This document shows positions 13,489 through 24,006 of a stretch of DNA of 64,000 bases, one piece after another. Under the pieces are notes generated by a model that was not told where the DNA came from, did not search any database, and saw nothing but the letters and a program-made list of their open reading frames with translations. Numbering within the stretch: position 1 is the stretch's first letter; each line of letters starts with the position of its first letter. This stretch comes from Mangifera indica. Lineage: Eukaryota; Streptophyta; Magnoliopsida; Sapindales; Anacardiaceae. The DNA lies in NCBI RefSeq assembly GCF_011075055.1, contig NC_058140.1, positions 12,150,668-12,214,667 on the forward strand. Direction: 5' to 3'. The translations under genes were made by a program, and so were the position numbers.

Positions 13489-13776
13489 TTTGTGGGCTCA
13501 AAATAGTAATCAAAATGAGAGTAAAATGAAACGTTAAAAGAATAAGTGAGATCTGGAACTGCTGGATTAAATGAAGAAGCTTTTTGGTTACAACTCACCT
13601 TCGATATGAAGCTGAAAATAGACCCAAGACCAGACCATTCAACGTGGTTTTAAAGGCAATCAATTTAACCTGTTTCGTTGCAATTAGGTTTTAAACGACA
13701 GCGTTTTAGTCATCCAGTGTTTCCTTTTTGCCATCTGCCTTGCGTTTATTCCCAAAATCAATCCTGCCTTTAATAA
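13489..13776. other. 5' flank of the FAM114-like gene
   Basis: A 290-bp spacer holding the 5' UTR and promoter of the minus-strand FAM114-like gene. I can point to no clear TATA box or other signal. It ends at the target duplication of the Mutator-like element. Confidence 0.4.
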
Positions 13777-13785
13777 ATTGTACAA

Positions 13786-14570
13786 GGCCAAAAGACTTAT
13801 TCCCACCCAAGGGTAGCTCACTCCCACTTGTAAATTTTAAAAAATATAAAAATTTATTAAAATTTATTATTATTATTAAAGATAAAATTATTATTTAGAT
13901 AAAAATATTAATAAAAACTAAAATTTTATCATATTTTTCTTTTATTTAATAATTTAATAATTTTTTCTATTCAAAATTTAAAAAATAATCATTTTCTTCT
14001 AGAATTTTTTTTAATTTCTCTTTAGTGATCATTCATCACCTTCGACCTTCACTCTCTCTCTCCTACATACTCTCTCTCAAATGAAGACCCTTTATCTTTG
14101 TCTTATACAAAATAATTTTGTCTATCTTGATTTTCAATAAAGACAACTAGAAAAGAAAGAGAGTGTGCTAATCGGGAGAGATATTACTAGAGATCAAAGG
14201 TGGGCTAACGGGAGAGAAATCAATGGAGATGAAAATATGGAAACTTATGATAAATAAGGGTGAAACTGAAATTTTTCAAAAAATGGGGCGGGTTGTATAT
14301 AAGAAAAAAATCAGAGTTTGCAACCTTATATTTTTGAAGGGAGAAAAATCTGTTTTTAAACCTAAAAAAATTAGATTAAAAGGCAAAAATAAAATTTTAA
14401 AACTCCAAAATAATCTTAAAATATAAGTTTAAATAAAATTTTTAAATGACAATTTTTTGTTGACAATAACAATAAAATTTAATAAACAAATAAATATTTA
14501 AGTTTTTGAAAATTAGCATGTGAAAGTTTGTAAATACATTAAACCTTGGGTGGGAGTAAGTATTTCGGCC
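13786..14570. mobile_element. long-TIR Mutator-like non-autonomous element, copy A
   Basis: 785 bp bounded by inverted ends, left GGCCAAAAGACTTATT and right AATACTTACTCCCACCC on the complementary reading. It is flanked by a 9-bp direct repeat with one mismatch: ATTGTACAA at 13777-13785 and ATTGTATAA at 14571-14579. Nine-bp duplications are the hallmark of Mutator insertions. The two arms are roughly inverted copies of each other over about 200 bp. No transposase is encoded; the ORFs inside are AT-rich noise. Confidence 0.85.
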
Positions 14571-14716
14571 ATTGTATAAAAAACATGAGTTTCTACATTT
14601 TGATTGTGAGTTATTTTGCGTTCTAAATTAGATTGAATTTACCTTAATACATAAGTAATTAAATTAATAAGAAATTTCTCGGTTTCTACAATGGATGAAG
14701 GCTCCGAAAAAAATCT

Positions 14717-15998
14717 GTGGAGAAACCTAAGAAGCACTTAAGCTTGAGTGCAAAAGGGACAAAAGGCATCAATTATCTTCCACAAAGCACTTCAGAAAAA
14801 CTACCCAGAATCTTAAAATTGAAAATGGTAAGAACTCCTCAGACCGTTAGGCCCCTCAAAATTCTGATGCTTTCCTTCTATATGAGATCCTGTTTCCTGT
14901 GCATCAAAGTTGGGAAAAAGCTGATGATCAGGGACAAATCTAGTCATGGAAGAGTTACCAATGTGACTCCAGTGTCTTTGCTAGAAGTTAAGGTGGCACT
15001 TCCCACAAAGGTGATTTTTGGAGATCAGACTGTGGCCAAGAAATTAGCCCCTTCAGAATTGGCTCAGCTTGCAAAAGTCAGGCTTGGTGAAGGCACCTTG
15101 GGGTCCTTGTTTAAGGTGGTTCTTGATTGTGGTTCAACCATCACCATGAGAATGGTTCGAGAAGGCTTGGTTGATGAAGCCACTCTTGAGTATTGGATCA
15201 ATTTCTTCGGAGCAATTCGAAATACTTGGCTCCTGCCAATGCATTTCAGCTTCTGGTATGGTGGAGAAGCTTTTATTTTGTACGAGTATCTGTGCTTAGG
15301 AAGCTTAGAAGAGCTGTTACATGGTAATTTATCTTTATCTTGCTTTGATTCTGACCTATAAATTACTTTATTGGTGAAGATTTTTTGACAGAACTTACAT
15401 AATGTAATACGAGTAGATATAGTCTTACTTGAACTTGGCTTGTCGCAATGTAGGAAGTGAAGGAATCCAGTTTACTCCAATATGTTGGAGAGCTAGAAAG
15501 CATATAGCAGTTTGTGCAGCAAAGGCAGTGGCCTTTCTGCATACCCAGGTGACCAAAAATGGTGAAGGGCTTGTTTGTGGGGTGATCAAGTCTTCTAATG
15601 TCATGGTTCAACTGGACTTCTCAGCATGTCTATCGAGCTACGAGACGGCTTACCTTGTTCCTGCGGCCACCATAATCAGAAGGAATGCTGGCCGGATTGC
15701 GCCTGAGTTGAGACACAGAAAAGTGTTTACACAAAAGTCTGATGTTTACAGCTTTGGGATTCTGCTCTTAGAGCTTATAACAGGGAAAAAACCAGCAGTG
15801 ACAAACATGAGAGAGTACGTATGGCAGAACAGAAAGCAAGAAGGGCTAAAAGGTATGTATGACAAGAGAATGGGGGAAATTCAGAAGGAAACCATGGATG
15901 AAATGCTTGAAATTGCTCGGCTTTGCCTCGGAAGCAATCCCAGAGAAAGGCCTGCTATGGACAGAGTGTTGCAGATGATTCAAAACTTGCAGGACTAG
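14717..15998 (+). pseudogene. receptor-like pseudokinase, degenerate (TMKL1-like class)
   Basis: Exon 1 ends at the donor 15323|GT. Exon 2 runs 15454-15998; the junction TTACATG|GAAGTGAA keeps frame. The product is a truncated kinase-like domain: GEGTLGSLFK replaces the glycine loop, and the AxK lysine region reads ITMRMV. The catalytic loop is CGVIKSSNV with no HRD, and the DFG site is lost, so activity is not expected. APE (IAPEL) and the SDVYSFGILLLELITGKKP helix-F block are well kept. There is no signal peptide, LRR or transmembrane part. The first ATG (14691) is out of frame because of an A-run at about 14706-14712; the next in-frame ATG is 14823. Long open frames argue it decayed recently or is still translated as a fragment. 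It is placed with inactive RLKs such as TMKL1 by memory of their kinase-domain pattern. Confidence 0.7.
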
Positions 15999-18412
15999 GA
16001 TTTTTTCTTCTCTGTTGCAACATGGAACGTTTTTTATCTCATTTCTGAAACAGGTAGTTCCAGTTAAACATAACAATTGTAAAGCCATATAAATCATTTT
16101 ATATATACATATTGTGAAGTTTACCATTAAACACAATGAGAATGTGGAAAGAGAACAACAAAATTGTACATATTAGCATAAAAAACATGAACTTATGCTC
16201 TAATATCAATGTTGAAAAATATTATGTCTAGTCCTGTAAATTGAAACTAGAAAATTTATTGTACCCGGATTCGATTATGTGTTTGATGAATAATCCACAT
16301 TGACGCAAAGACCCGATATTAGTCACTTTCACAACATCATTTGTCCGAGTACTGCATTTTGATTGAAAGACCTTGAATTCTATGTTTTTTTTCTATTTTA
16401 GATGAGTTGGAAGAAAATTGTTTTATTCTTCTGTATGTTTATATGTTCATCTTGGAAGGGAGAGAGGAGTTTTTTTAAATCATCTCTAGTTCACACACAC
16501 ACACACGTCTCTAACTACTCTCAACCCTCACCAACTGCGTATTGGCAATTGATTCCAAATAGATCGGGTCGACCCATCATGGGTAGACCTGAATCTAATA
16601 GTACAGACTGGGTCTTGCTTTGTTTTTTTGCTTTCTTTCTTTAAGTGGGATGAGTTTAGGATGTTTTCAAGTCTCTCTTATAGGCTCGTTATTTCCTCAC
16701 CAAATGATTGAATAATTACGTATGATAAAAAATACTAACTTACTATCATATCAAGTTTCAATCATTATCTTAATTTAAATTGTAAAGAGTTATCATTTTA
16801 TAAATATAAAAAACTGATCACTAAAAAAGGAGAAGGATAGGAAGAAGAAAAAGGAGATTAGGGAAAGAGAGGGAGAAGGAAAGGGAGATAATAAAAAAGA
16901 AAGAGGAAAAACTGAATGGTAAATCGGATACACAATCTCATATCGTCAACTGCTCACACATAAGGTTAGATAAACATCATCTTAAGATAGGTGTAAAAAG
17001 CTCCTCCAAAAATAGAACTCCTCTCTTCAAGACCTATTTTTCATGACTCATCTTGTAATCTCTATCCACATTTTATCATTGCACACTCAAAAAGTTGCTA
17101 ATTATATAAATATTGATGTAAGCTATCGGGCAAGGGTCGAACCATGTTCAAATATCACTTTGTGTCTGAATCTCTCTATATTTATTTTATCTCTCATTGT
17201 AATGAATATCAAGATAAATTAATTGATCTCATCATCACTACTCCAACATCTTTTATGTAGAACTCTAATTTATGAGAAGAAATTTCCATTCATATTTACT
17301 CTAAAATCCTATCTCAACACTTTATTTGGTGATTTAAGTGAGTGTTCTTAATAGACTTATTGATACGACATTTGAGAGTAAGGGTGTGCGTAATTTGATT
17401 CAAATGATAAAATTACATCGAATCGCTTAAAATTTACAATTTAGTTTGGTTTAATTCATAAAATAGTTTTGTTTAAGTTGATAAATTTTTGAAAAACTAT
17501 TTTCAGTTTAGGTTACAGTATGGACAATTTTCAAACCAAATTAAACCATAAACTGTATTTTTTAAAATTTGATATATATAACCATAATTAGGGGTGAGCA
17601 AAAAAAACCAATCTAGAATCAAAACTGTCGAGTACTCTACTTTCAGCACTAGTTCCTGCTTGGAACTGGCCTACTTCGGATAGATTTCAATTCCAGTTTT
17701 GAGAAATCAGCTGGTTTTGATTCCATTCCCTGAGAAATTGAAATCAGAATCAAAATCTGGAGATAAAAAAGGGGAATATCTGAAACTATTAGTTATAAAT
17801 GAAGAATTAAATTGTGTTAATTACATACCTATGTAAGTAAACATTATTCACTTGAAACTGAAACCTGCAAGCAACTTTGTTATGTTTACTAAGAACTTGC
17901 AACCTTGTTAACAAATATTAAACCTTGTGCCGCCTACCATTTTTTATCCGCATTCGGACTTCAAGTTTTTCAAGTTTAAGGCTTAATCTTAATCTTCGAT
18001 TATAAGCTTTTCAAGTTTTTAACTCCAAGAGATATGCTTTTAAAACAAATTCAAACTTTTTGTAAATGATAGGTTCAATCCCAAGATGTCTAGGGTTTAA
18101 GTCAATTTAGACACGGTCAAAAGGCTTATTTTCACCTAAAGTTTATTATGTTCTCAAATATTTATTGTGATATTTTAAAATTTTAAATATCTATCCGTAG
18201 GGTTTAAGTTAATTTAAACACATACGAAAACAAATTATTAGCCAAATCAATTTTTAGCTGAATCTTAATCAGGGTTGAAAGTTTGAATTTTAACAATGAA
18301 AGGAAGGGTAGGTTAGGGTTAAAGACGATTGAAAAATAATAGAAGTTCTATTTAGATGTAGGAAAACTTCGTCAAAAAAATATAATGAATTAAGATTTTA
18401 GTACTTAAAAGT

Positions 18413-18452
<40 letters not shown>

Positions 18453-18598
18453 CCAATTATAAACATATTATTTCACATAATTTCTCCAAATCTGTCTGCT
18501 TGCTCGTCAGTCAATCCTTACGTTGGGAAGTTCATCAACTAATACAGCATGCATTGACATTGCATCATATCAAGTGCAAGTTTTACACAAGTGCAGCC
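15999..18598. other. intergenic, AT-rich with fragments of repeats
   Basis: No gene is supported. A (CA)n run lies at 16492-16506 and a long (CT)n run at 18419-18446. Around 17380-17580 there is a foldback-looking AT-rich block. A sequence at about 18116-18150 (CAAAAGGCTTATTTTCACC) resembles one end of the Mutator-like family seen elsewhere, without a matching partner. The last 150 bp are probably the 3' UTR of the LRX gene. Confidence 0.5.
18419..18446. repeat. (CT)n microsatellite
   Basis: Perfect CT dinucleotide run of about 14 units, about 150 bp beyond the stop codon of the LRX gene. Confidence 0.95.
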
Positions 18599-21500
18599 CT
18601 AATAGCCTTGGAATACTGGCGGAGGTGGCGAAAGATACTGAGCTCCAATGTGTGTTGGGAGTGAGAAGTCATCCTCCTCTTGCGAGGGTGGAACGTCTGC
18701 AGGAGGAGGCGGTGGTGGGGAAAGGACATGTTTTAATGGAGCTTGTTCATATGGTGAAGGTGTAGTTGGGTTTTGAGGTGGTGGTGTGGTGTTTACTGGA
18801 GAAGGTGGCGGGGACTGGACAGGTGGGGGTGGAGCCGGTACTGTTGATGGCTGCGGAGGGGAGGTTGGTTTTGGTGGCTCAGGTGTTGGTGTAGGTGTTT
18901 GTGTCGGCGATTGTGGAGTTGGATATGATAGTATTGATGGTGTTGGTGTAGGTGATGGTGCTAAAGGTTCTGATGGGGTTAGTGGTTCTACTGGTTCAGT
19001 TAGCGGTGCCGGTGTTGGTGTTGGCGGTTTTGATGATTGTGGCACTGGAGTTAGTGGCTTTGATGGTGTAGGTGTGGGTGCAGATGTTGGCGGCTTTGAT
19101 AGTTGTGGCATGGGAGCCAGTGGTTTTGATGGTGTAAATATTGGTGTTGGTGCCAAGGGTTTTGATGGAGCCAATGGTTTTTCTAGTTCAGGTGTCAGTG
19201 CCGGTGTTGGTGTTTGTTTCGACGTCTTTGATGGTTGTGGTAATGGAGCTAGTGGTTTTGATGGTATTGGTGTAGATGAAGGAGTTGGTGTTGGTGCCAA
19301 AGGTTTTGATAGAGCCGGTGGTTTCACTAGTCCAGGTGTCACTGCCGATGTCGATGTTGGTGTTGGTATAGACGGCTTTGATGGTTGTAGCACTGGAGCT
19401 AGTGGTTTTGATGGTATTGGTGTAGATGAAGGAGTTGATGTTGGTGCCAAAGGTTTTGCCGGAGCCCACGATTTTACTGGTTCAGGTGTTGGTGTCATTG
19501 TCGGGGTTGGTATAGGTGTTTGTGTTGACGGTGTTGAAGTCCATGGCCACCATTGCTTAGGTGGTTGTGGCACTGAAGGTGGCGGTTGTAATGGTGTTGG
19601 TGTTAGTGTTGGCGCCAATGGTTTTGCCGATGGTGTAATTGATTCAGGTGTTGGTGCTTTTGATGGTTGTGGCACTGGTGTTGGGGATGGTGTAGGTGTG
19701 GATGTTGGTGTGGGTGTTGGTGCTGGTGCCAAAGGTTTTGCTGGAGCCCATGATTTTACTAGTTCAGGTGTTGGTGCTGGTGTTTGTGTTGGTGGTGTTG
19801 TAGGTAGCTTTGATGATTGTGGCACTGGAGCTAATAGTTCTGATGGTGTTGGTGTTGGTGTCGGGATTGGTGTATGTGTTTGTGTTGGCGGTGTTGAAGT
19901 CCATGGCCACCATTGCTTGGGTGGTTGTGCCACTGAAGTTGGAGATCGTACTGGTGCAGGTGTTTGTGCCATTGGTTTTGTCAATGGTGCTACTAGTTTA
20001 GGTGTCGATTGTTTTGATGGTTGTAGCATTGGTGCTAGGGTTGGTGTGGCTGTGGGTGTGGGTGAGGGTGTGGGTGTTAGTGTTGTTGTTGGTGTCAAAG
20101 GTGTTGATGGAGCCCACGATTTTGTTGGTTCAGGTGTTGGTGCTAGTGTTTGTGTTGGTGTTGTTGTAGGCAGCTTTGATAATTGTGGCACTGGAGGTAA
20201 CGGTTTTGATGGTGTTGGTGTTGGTGTCAAAGTCGGGGTTGGTATAGGTGTTTGTGTTGGTTGTGTTGAAGTCCATGGCCACCATTGTTTAGGTTGTTGT
20301 GGCCCTGAAGGTGGTGACTGTAATGGTGCAGCTGTTGGTGCCACTGGTTTTGTCGATGGTGTTACTGGTTCAGGTGTCAATGGTTTTGATGGTTGTGGCA
20401 CTGGTGTTGGGGATGGTGTTGGTGTAGGTATCGGTGTGGGTGTAGGTGTTGGTGGTTTTGATGGTTGTGGCACTAGAGTCGGCACCTTTGATGGTGTTGG
20501 CACAGGACTTGGTGGCAATGACACCGGAGTGGACTGCTTTGGGGGCTCAACTACAGGTTTTGGCTGCTGTGGCACCGGAGAGGACTGTTTTGGTGGCTCA
20601 ACCACGGCCTCTGGTGTTGGTGGCGCCGGAGTGGATTGTTTTGGTGGTGGTGGCACTGGAGTAGACTCTTTTGGTGGCTCAACCACATGTGTTGGCGACG
20701 GTGGCACTGGAGCGGACTGTTTTGGTGGCTCAGGAATTTGAGATGATGGCTTAGGTGGTGCCTGAATTGTCCATGGCCACCGCCGATTTGTTGGTGATAG
20801 TGGTGGTGGCAGCACTTGTTTTGATGAGGACGGCTTGGATGGCTGTGGCACAGGAGCTACTGGCGCAGTTGGCTTTGTAATAGGTGTAGGTAATGTGGAT
20901 GGCACACTTCCGCCACAACTCTCATAGATAGCATTGCAATCAACAGTTCGGTCCACAGAACATTCATTTGCCGTTCTCTGCTCAGGCCTGTCAGCCAAAC
21001 AATTGTTTGTATCATTCATCACAAAGTTCTTTCTGGAACTGCATTCTCTACTCACTTCCTGGAAATAATTATCACTGAATGTGAAATTCGACAGTTCCGG
21101 TAGTGTGCAGATCTCCTCCGACACAGTTCCTGTTAGTTGATTATGAGAAAGGTCCAGTTTCTCAAGATTTTTTAGCTCTGCAAAGCTCTTAGGCAAACTT
21201 CCTGAGAGATTGTTGGAGTTAGCGTCAAAGACGGTCAAATTGTGAAGCTCTCCCATATCTTGTGGAAGACAACCTCCAAGTTGATTGTCAATTAAGAGAA
21301 TCTCAGCCAAGTTTTTCATCTTGGTAAGTTCTCTTGGAATGCTACCAGACAATTTGTTATGAGCAAATACCACAACAGATGCATTTGATTTTCCGATTGT
21401 ATCCGGAATGCAAGATGTGAACCTGTTGTTGTTGATGAAAAATACATCAAGTGGCAGCTCAAATACCTCTGGAGGCAACTCACCCTCAAAATCATTAAAT

Positions 21501-22093
21501 CTGATGTCAAGATACTTGACATTTTTCCAGTACAGAGCAACTATTGGGAAAGGACCAACGAAACGATTGTTGCTGATATCAAACTCAGCAAGGCTGGTCA
21601 TGGTTGACATGCTCATTGGAAGGATTCCACAGAACCTGTTAGAGTTTACGTGGAATAGTACAAGATCGGTCAAGAGCCCGAGCTCAGCTGGGAAATACCC
21701 AGCAATGTCAGCATGATTAAGATCAATACCAGTAACAACTCTGATATTGGGGTCATCGTTTGCTGGTGTACAAAACACACCATTATATGAGCACACATCA
21801 GATCCAACCCAATTACCAGTTGTGTTAAAATGGTCAGAGTAAATGGCCTTCTTGAAGGCTTGAAGCGCCACATATGCCCTTTTCAGCCTTTCATTTTCAA
21901 ACTGTTGGTCGAGTTCTATCTCGAAATCAGGGACCGGTAGCTTCCCATCTTTAGGAAGTGTTAACAGTTGACGACGAGCAATAAGAGATGCCTCAGCATC
22001 CGAAAGAGCATGAGAAATTATGGAGAAGGAAGAAAACAAAAACAACAATAAGCAGCAGCCAGAGGCCTGCAAATTTCTGATGTTGTGAAGCAT
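18599..22093 (-). CDS. leucine-rich repeat extensin (LRX/PEX type)
   Basis: Single-exon gene of 1164 aa. A hydrophobic signal peptide (about residues 1-30) is followed by the LRX N-terminal region (ALQAFKKAIYSDHFNTTGNWVGSDVC), about ten LRRs (about residues 120-330), a cysteine-rich hinge (about 345-410) and then roughly 750 residues of Pro-rich extensin. The family sits in the cell wall, where the LRR part binds RALF peptides and the extensin anchors to wall polymers. Here the extensin is mostly Thr-Pro and Lys-Pro-rich with few Ser-Pro4 blocks and few tyrosines, and it carries four W-P-W-T modules. The C-terminus (QYLSPPPPVFQGY) resembles pollen PEX proteins, and the position beside CBP1 fits At2g15880 (PEX3) from memory. 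A TATA box lies 70 bp upstream of the ATG. Repeat-rich coding makes copy number prone to assembly error. Confidence 0.93.
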   Translation of the reverse strand: MLHNIRNLQASGCCLLLFLFSSFSIISHALSDAEASLIARRQLLTLPKDGKLPVPDFEIELDQQFENERLKRAYVALQAFKKAIYSDHFNTTGNWVGSDVCSYNGVFCTPANDDPNIRVVTGIDLNHADIAGYFPAELGLLTDLVLFHVNSNRFCGILPMSMSTMTSLAEFDISNNRFVGPFPIVALYWKNVKYLDIRFNDFEGELPPEVFELPLDVFFINNNRFTSCIPDTIGKSNASVVVFAHNKLSGSIPRELTKMKNLAEILLIDNQLGGCLPQDMGELHNLTVFDANSNNLSGSLPKSFAELKNLEKLDLSHNQLTGTVSEEICTLPELSNFTFSDNYFQEVSRECSSRKNFVMNDTNNCLADRPEQRTANECSVDRTVDCNAIYESCGGSVPSTLPTPITKPTAPVAPVPQPSKPSSSKQVLPPPLSPTNRRWPWTIQAPPKPSSQIPEPPKQSAPVPPSPTHVVEPPKESTPVPPPPKQSTPAPPTPEAVVEPPKQSSPVPQQPKPVVEPPKQSTPVSLPPSPVPTPSKVPTLVPQPSKPPTPTPTPIPTPTPSPTPVPQPSKPLTPEPVTPSTKPVAPTAAPLQSPPSGPQQPKQWWPWTSTQPTQTPIPTPTLTPTPTPSKPLPPVPQLSKLPTTTPTQTLAPTPEPTKSWAPSTPLTPTTTLTPTPSPTPTATPTLAPMLQPSKQSTPKLVAPLTKPMAQTPAPVRSPTSVAQPPKQWWPWTSTPPTQTHTPIPTPTPTPSELLAPVPQSSKLPTTPPTQTPAPTPELVKSWAPAKPLAPAPTPTPTSTPTPSPTPVPQPSKAPTPESITPSAKPLAPTLTPTPLQPPPSVPQPPKQWWPWTSTPSTQTPIPTPTMTPTPEPVKSWAPAKPLAPTSTPSSTPIPSKPLAPVLQPSKPSIPTPTSTSAVTPGLVKPPALSKPLAPTPTPSSTPIPSKPLAPLPQPSKTSKQTPTPALTPELEKPLAPSKPLAPTPIFTPSKPLAPMPQLSKPPTSAPTPTPSKPLTPVPQSSKPPTPTPAPLTEPVEPLTPSEPLAPSPTPTPSILSYPTPQSPTQTPTPTPEPPKPTSPPQPSTVPAPPPPVQSPPPSPVNTTPPPQNPTTPSPYEQAPLKHVLSPPPPPPADVPPSQEEDDFSLPTHIGAQYLSPPPPVFQGY
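20680..20860 (-). repeat. start of the Pro-rich repeat region of the LRX, with the first W-P-W-T module
   Basis: The region encodes SPTNRRWPWTIQAPPKP, the first of four Trp-rich modules. Later ones (PKQWWPWTST) are encoded near 20270, 19905 and 19545, each preceded by a PxPPKQ-like lead and followed by PTQTPIPTP-like or similar sequence. They lie about 360 bp apart, so the extensin arose partly by duplication of a unit of about 120 residues. Confidence 0.75.
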
Positions 22094-22162
22094 GTTGTTT
22101 CACAACACCGTACTCTCCTTGCAGGTCCAAGGCTGCTGATAGATACCGAGCGAGGGGCTCTT

Positions 22163-22170
22163 TTATATAT
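22163..22170 (-). promoter_or_regulatory. TATA box of the LRX gene
   Basis: TATATAAA read on the minus strand, 70 bp upstream of the ATG at 22093. It implies a short 5' UTR of roughly 40 nt. Called from sequence and spacing only. Confidence 0.6.
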
Positions 22171-23108
22171 GAAGCAAACCGTTGAAACTTCACTGGGATT
22201 TTGGCCATTTTGAGACCTTTTTTTAGCAACCCATTTTTAGACTTCCAAGTTTAGGGATACAATTCATTTGAATTGCGATTTGTCAGGTGAAGCAGGGGTA
22301 ATAATAGTGGATTCAACGATTATGAGTGATTTTATGGAACAGAATTGTCAACTTGAGGCAGATGCAAGAGATCAAACACCATTTATGTAAAATCATTTTT
22401 GTTACCGTTAATTATAAATAAAATGTATACCTAATTTTTTCCTTTTTTATTTTTAAGTAATCTAAATATAGACAAATGCAATCTAATTTATCAAAACTGT
22501 CCTAAAAAATATGCAACCTCTCTTACATTTTTTATATGAAAAAGAATATCTAGTCTAGTTTAATTATATGTTAGATATTACTGGCAGTTAAATGAATAAA
22601 GATTTCTGGCAAATACTGGTATGCATCTGCATTGACCTGAAGCCACAAACCTCGGAAGAAACTAGATACAACTTTGCTGGTCTTGGCCAGTGATGATGAT
22701 CATCAGTCAGTTTTAGTGAATAAAAACAGCTATCAACAATTTAAATTGTTGACTTCAGGGGTTAACAAATCTAATTGAATCTCTGTCACATTTGTAACAC
22801 CCTGAAAGTTATATATGAAAACATCAGTACTAGTAGAATTAGGAAGATGGTAACCAAAACTCACTAGAAGTATTTTCTTAATACTTGGAAGAGGAGCTTT
22901 CAATGTTATTAACAAAACAACTTCACACGGCTTATACAACCATTCTAGGAACCCAATATCTCTACCATGAAATTACTTTGCTATAAACAATGTAATCAAA
23001 GCTCAACTCTATAAACACCCAATTCACAACACATCTACAAAGAACCAAACAGGAACAAAAGTTCGATGAACTCCTCTGTCTTAATTTGCATAAGCTCTAG
23101 CTAATTTA
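22171..23108. other. spacer between LRX and CBP1
   Basis: No coding region is supported. It holds the upstream region of the LRX gene and, on the right, the 3' UTR of the CBP1 homologue, both on the minus strand. AT-rich with no clear repeat. Confidence 0.5.
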
Positions 23109-24006
23109 TCAATCTGTTTCATGGTCGGGAGCAGGGGAATACCAAGCTGGGAACCTTCCCTTATTTCTAAGCAATCTGGTGTAAGGAGAATCTGGCATTC
23201 TGCCTCTCTCTTCTTCCTCTAGCTCTTCCAATGATTTGGGCAATCCATCCGGCACAGGACATTGTCTACTTCCCTCTTTTTCAGCACTCGATGGCTTTGC
23301 CGAAAAAAATTCATTACGCTTTCCCTTGTGGATCGATGAAACCCCATGTAAGTATCCAATCAAGGATTTTACACCACCCGCTTGCAGAATCAGTTTCTCA
23401 ACATCTTCTTTTGGCGCTTCCCTCTGGAGTACATACAAATTAGATATTAAAATTAGATCCTTATTCTGGGAACTTTATTAAGAATCTTACACTCTTATTA
23501 CAACAAAACTTACTTCCAGATCTTTAAGCTCAAAATAAGCTCTCCAGCAGCTGTAGGAATCATCTCCTTCAAGCGTTGAACAATAATCTACACCAAAACC
23601 ATACCAAACTTACATTTCCAACACTAACAGAAAGTGCTTTTGCCAAAAGTACTTTACAAAAATAATGAAAATACACACAAAACCCTTTTATGAAAGAGCT
23701 CTTTCAAAACTGATTATCATTCCTGAAAAGCACAGCAAAAATCAATCTCATTACTTGCAAGAGAACGAGTATCAATAACGTACCCGCAAGATCGTTCTCA
23801 GATTTTTCGATCAAGGGCAGATCTTTAACGGCTCTTTCGAACTTGGTTCGGCTAAAAGGCTCAAGCTTTGGAACATTATAAGCGCTGTTTCGTGAAGAGC
23901 AACAAACCACTGAGCCAAATCTGGGTTCCCTCGTACCATGAATATCTGTAGCATCCACCAGGACTGGAACTGAACCAGAACTAAAGACAATCGACTTTAA
24001 CATCAT
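23109..24006 (-). CDS. CBP1: CCG-binding protein 1 (CBP1/MEE14) homologue
   Basis: Three exons: 24006-23784, 23587-23514 and 23423-23109, giving 203 aa in frame with GT-AG introns. The conserved core reads PKLEPFSRTKFERAVKDLP, then ADYCSTLEGDDSYSCW across the first junction, ELKDLE, and VEKLILQAGGVKSLIGYLHG. These are the diagnostic blocks I recall for Arabidopsis CBP1 (At2g15890, MEE14). That protein is reported to bind the central-cell factor CCG and the transcription machinery and to influence pollen tube guidance. The N-terminus before the core looks like a possible plastid or mitochondrial presequence. The C-terminal half is charged (LEELEEEERGRMPDSPY). The start uses the first of two adjacent ATGs. 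The neighbours (LRX below, PX protein above) match the Arabidopsis order. Confidence 0.85.
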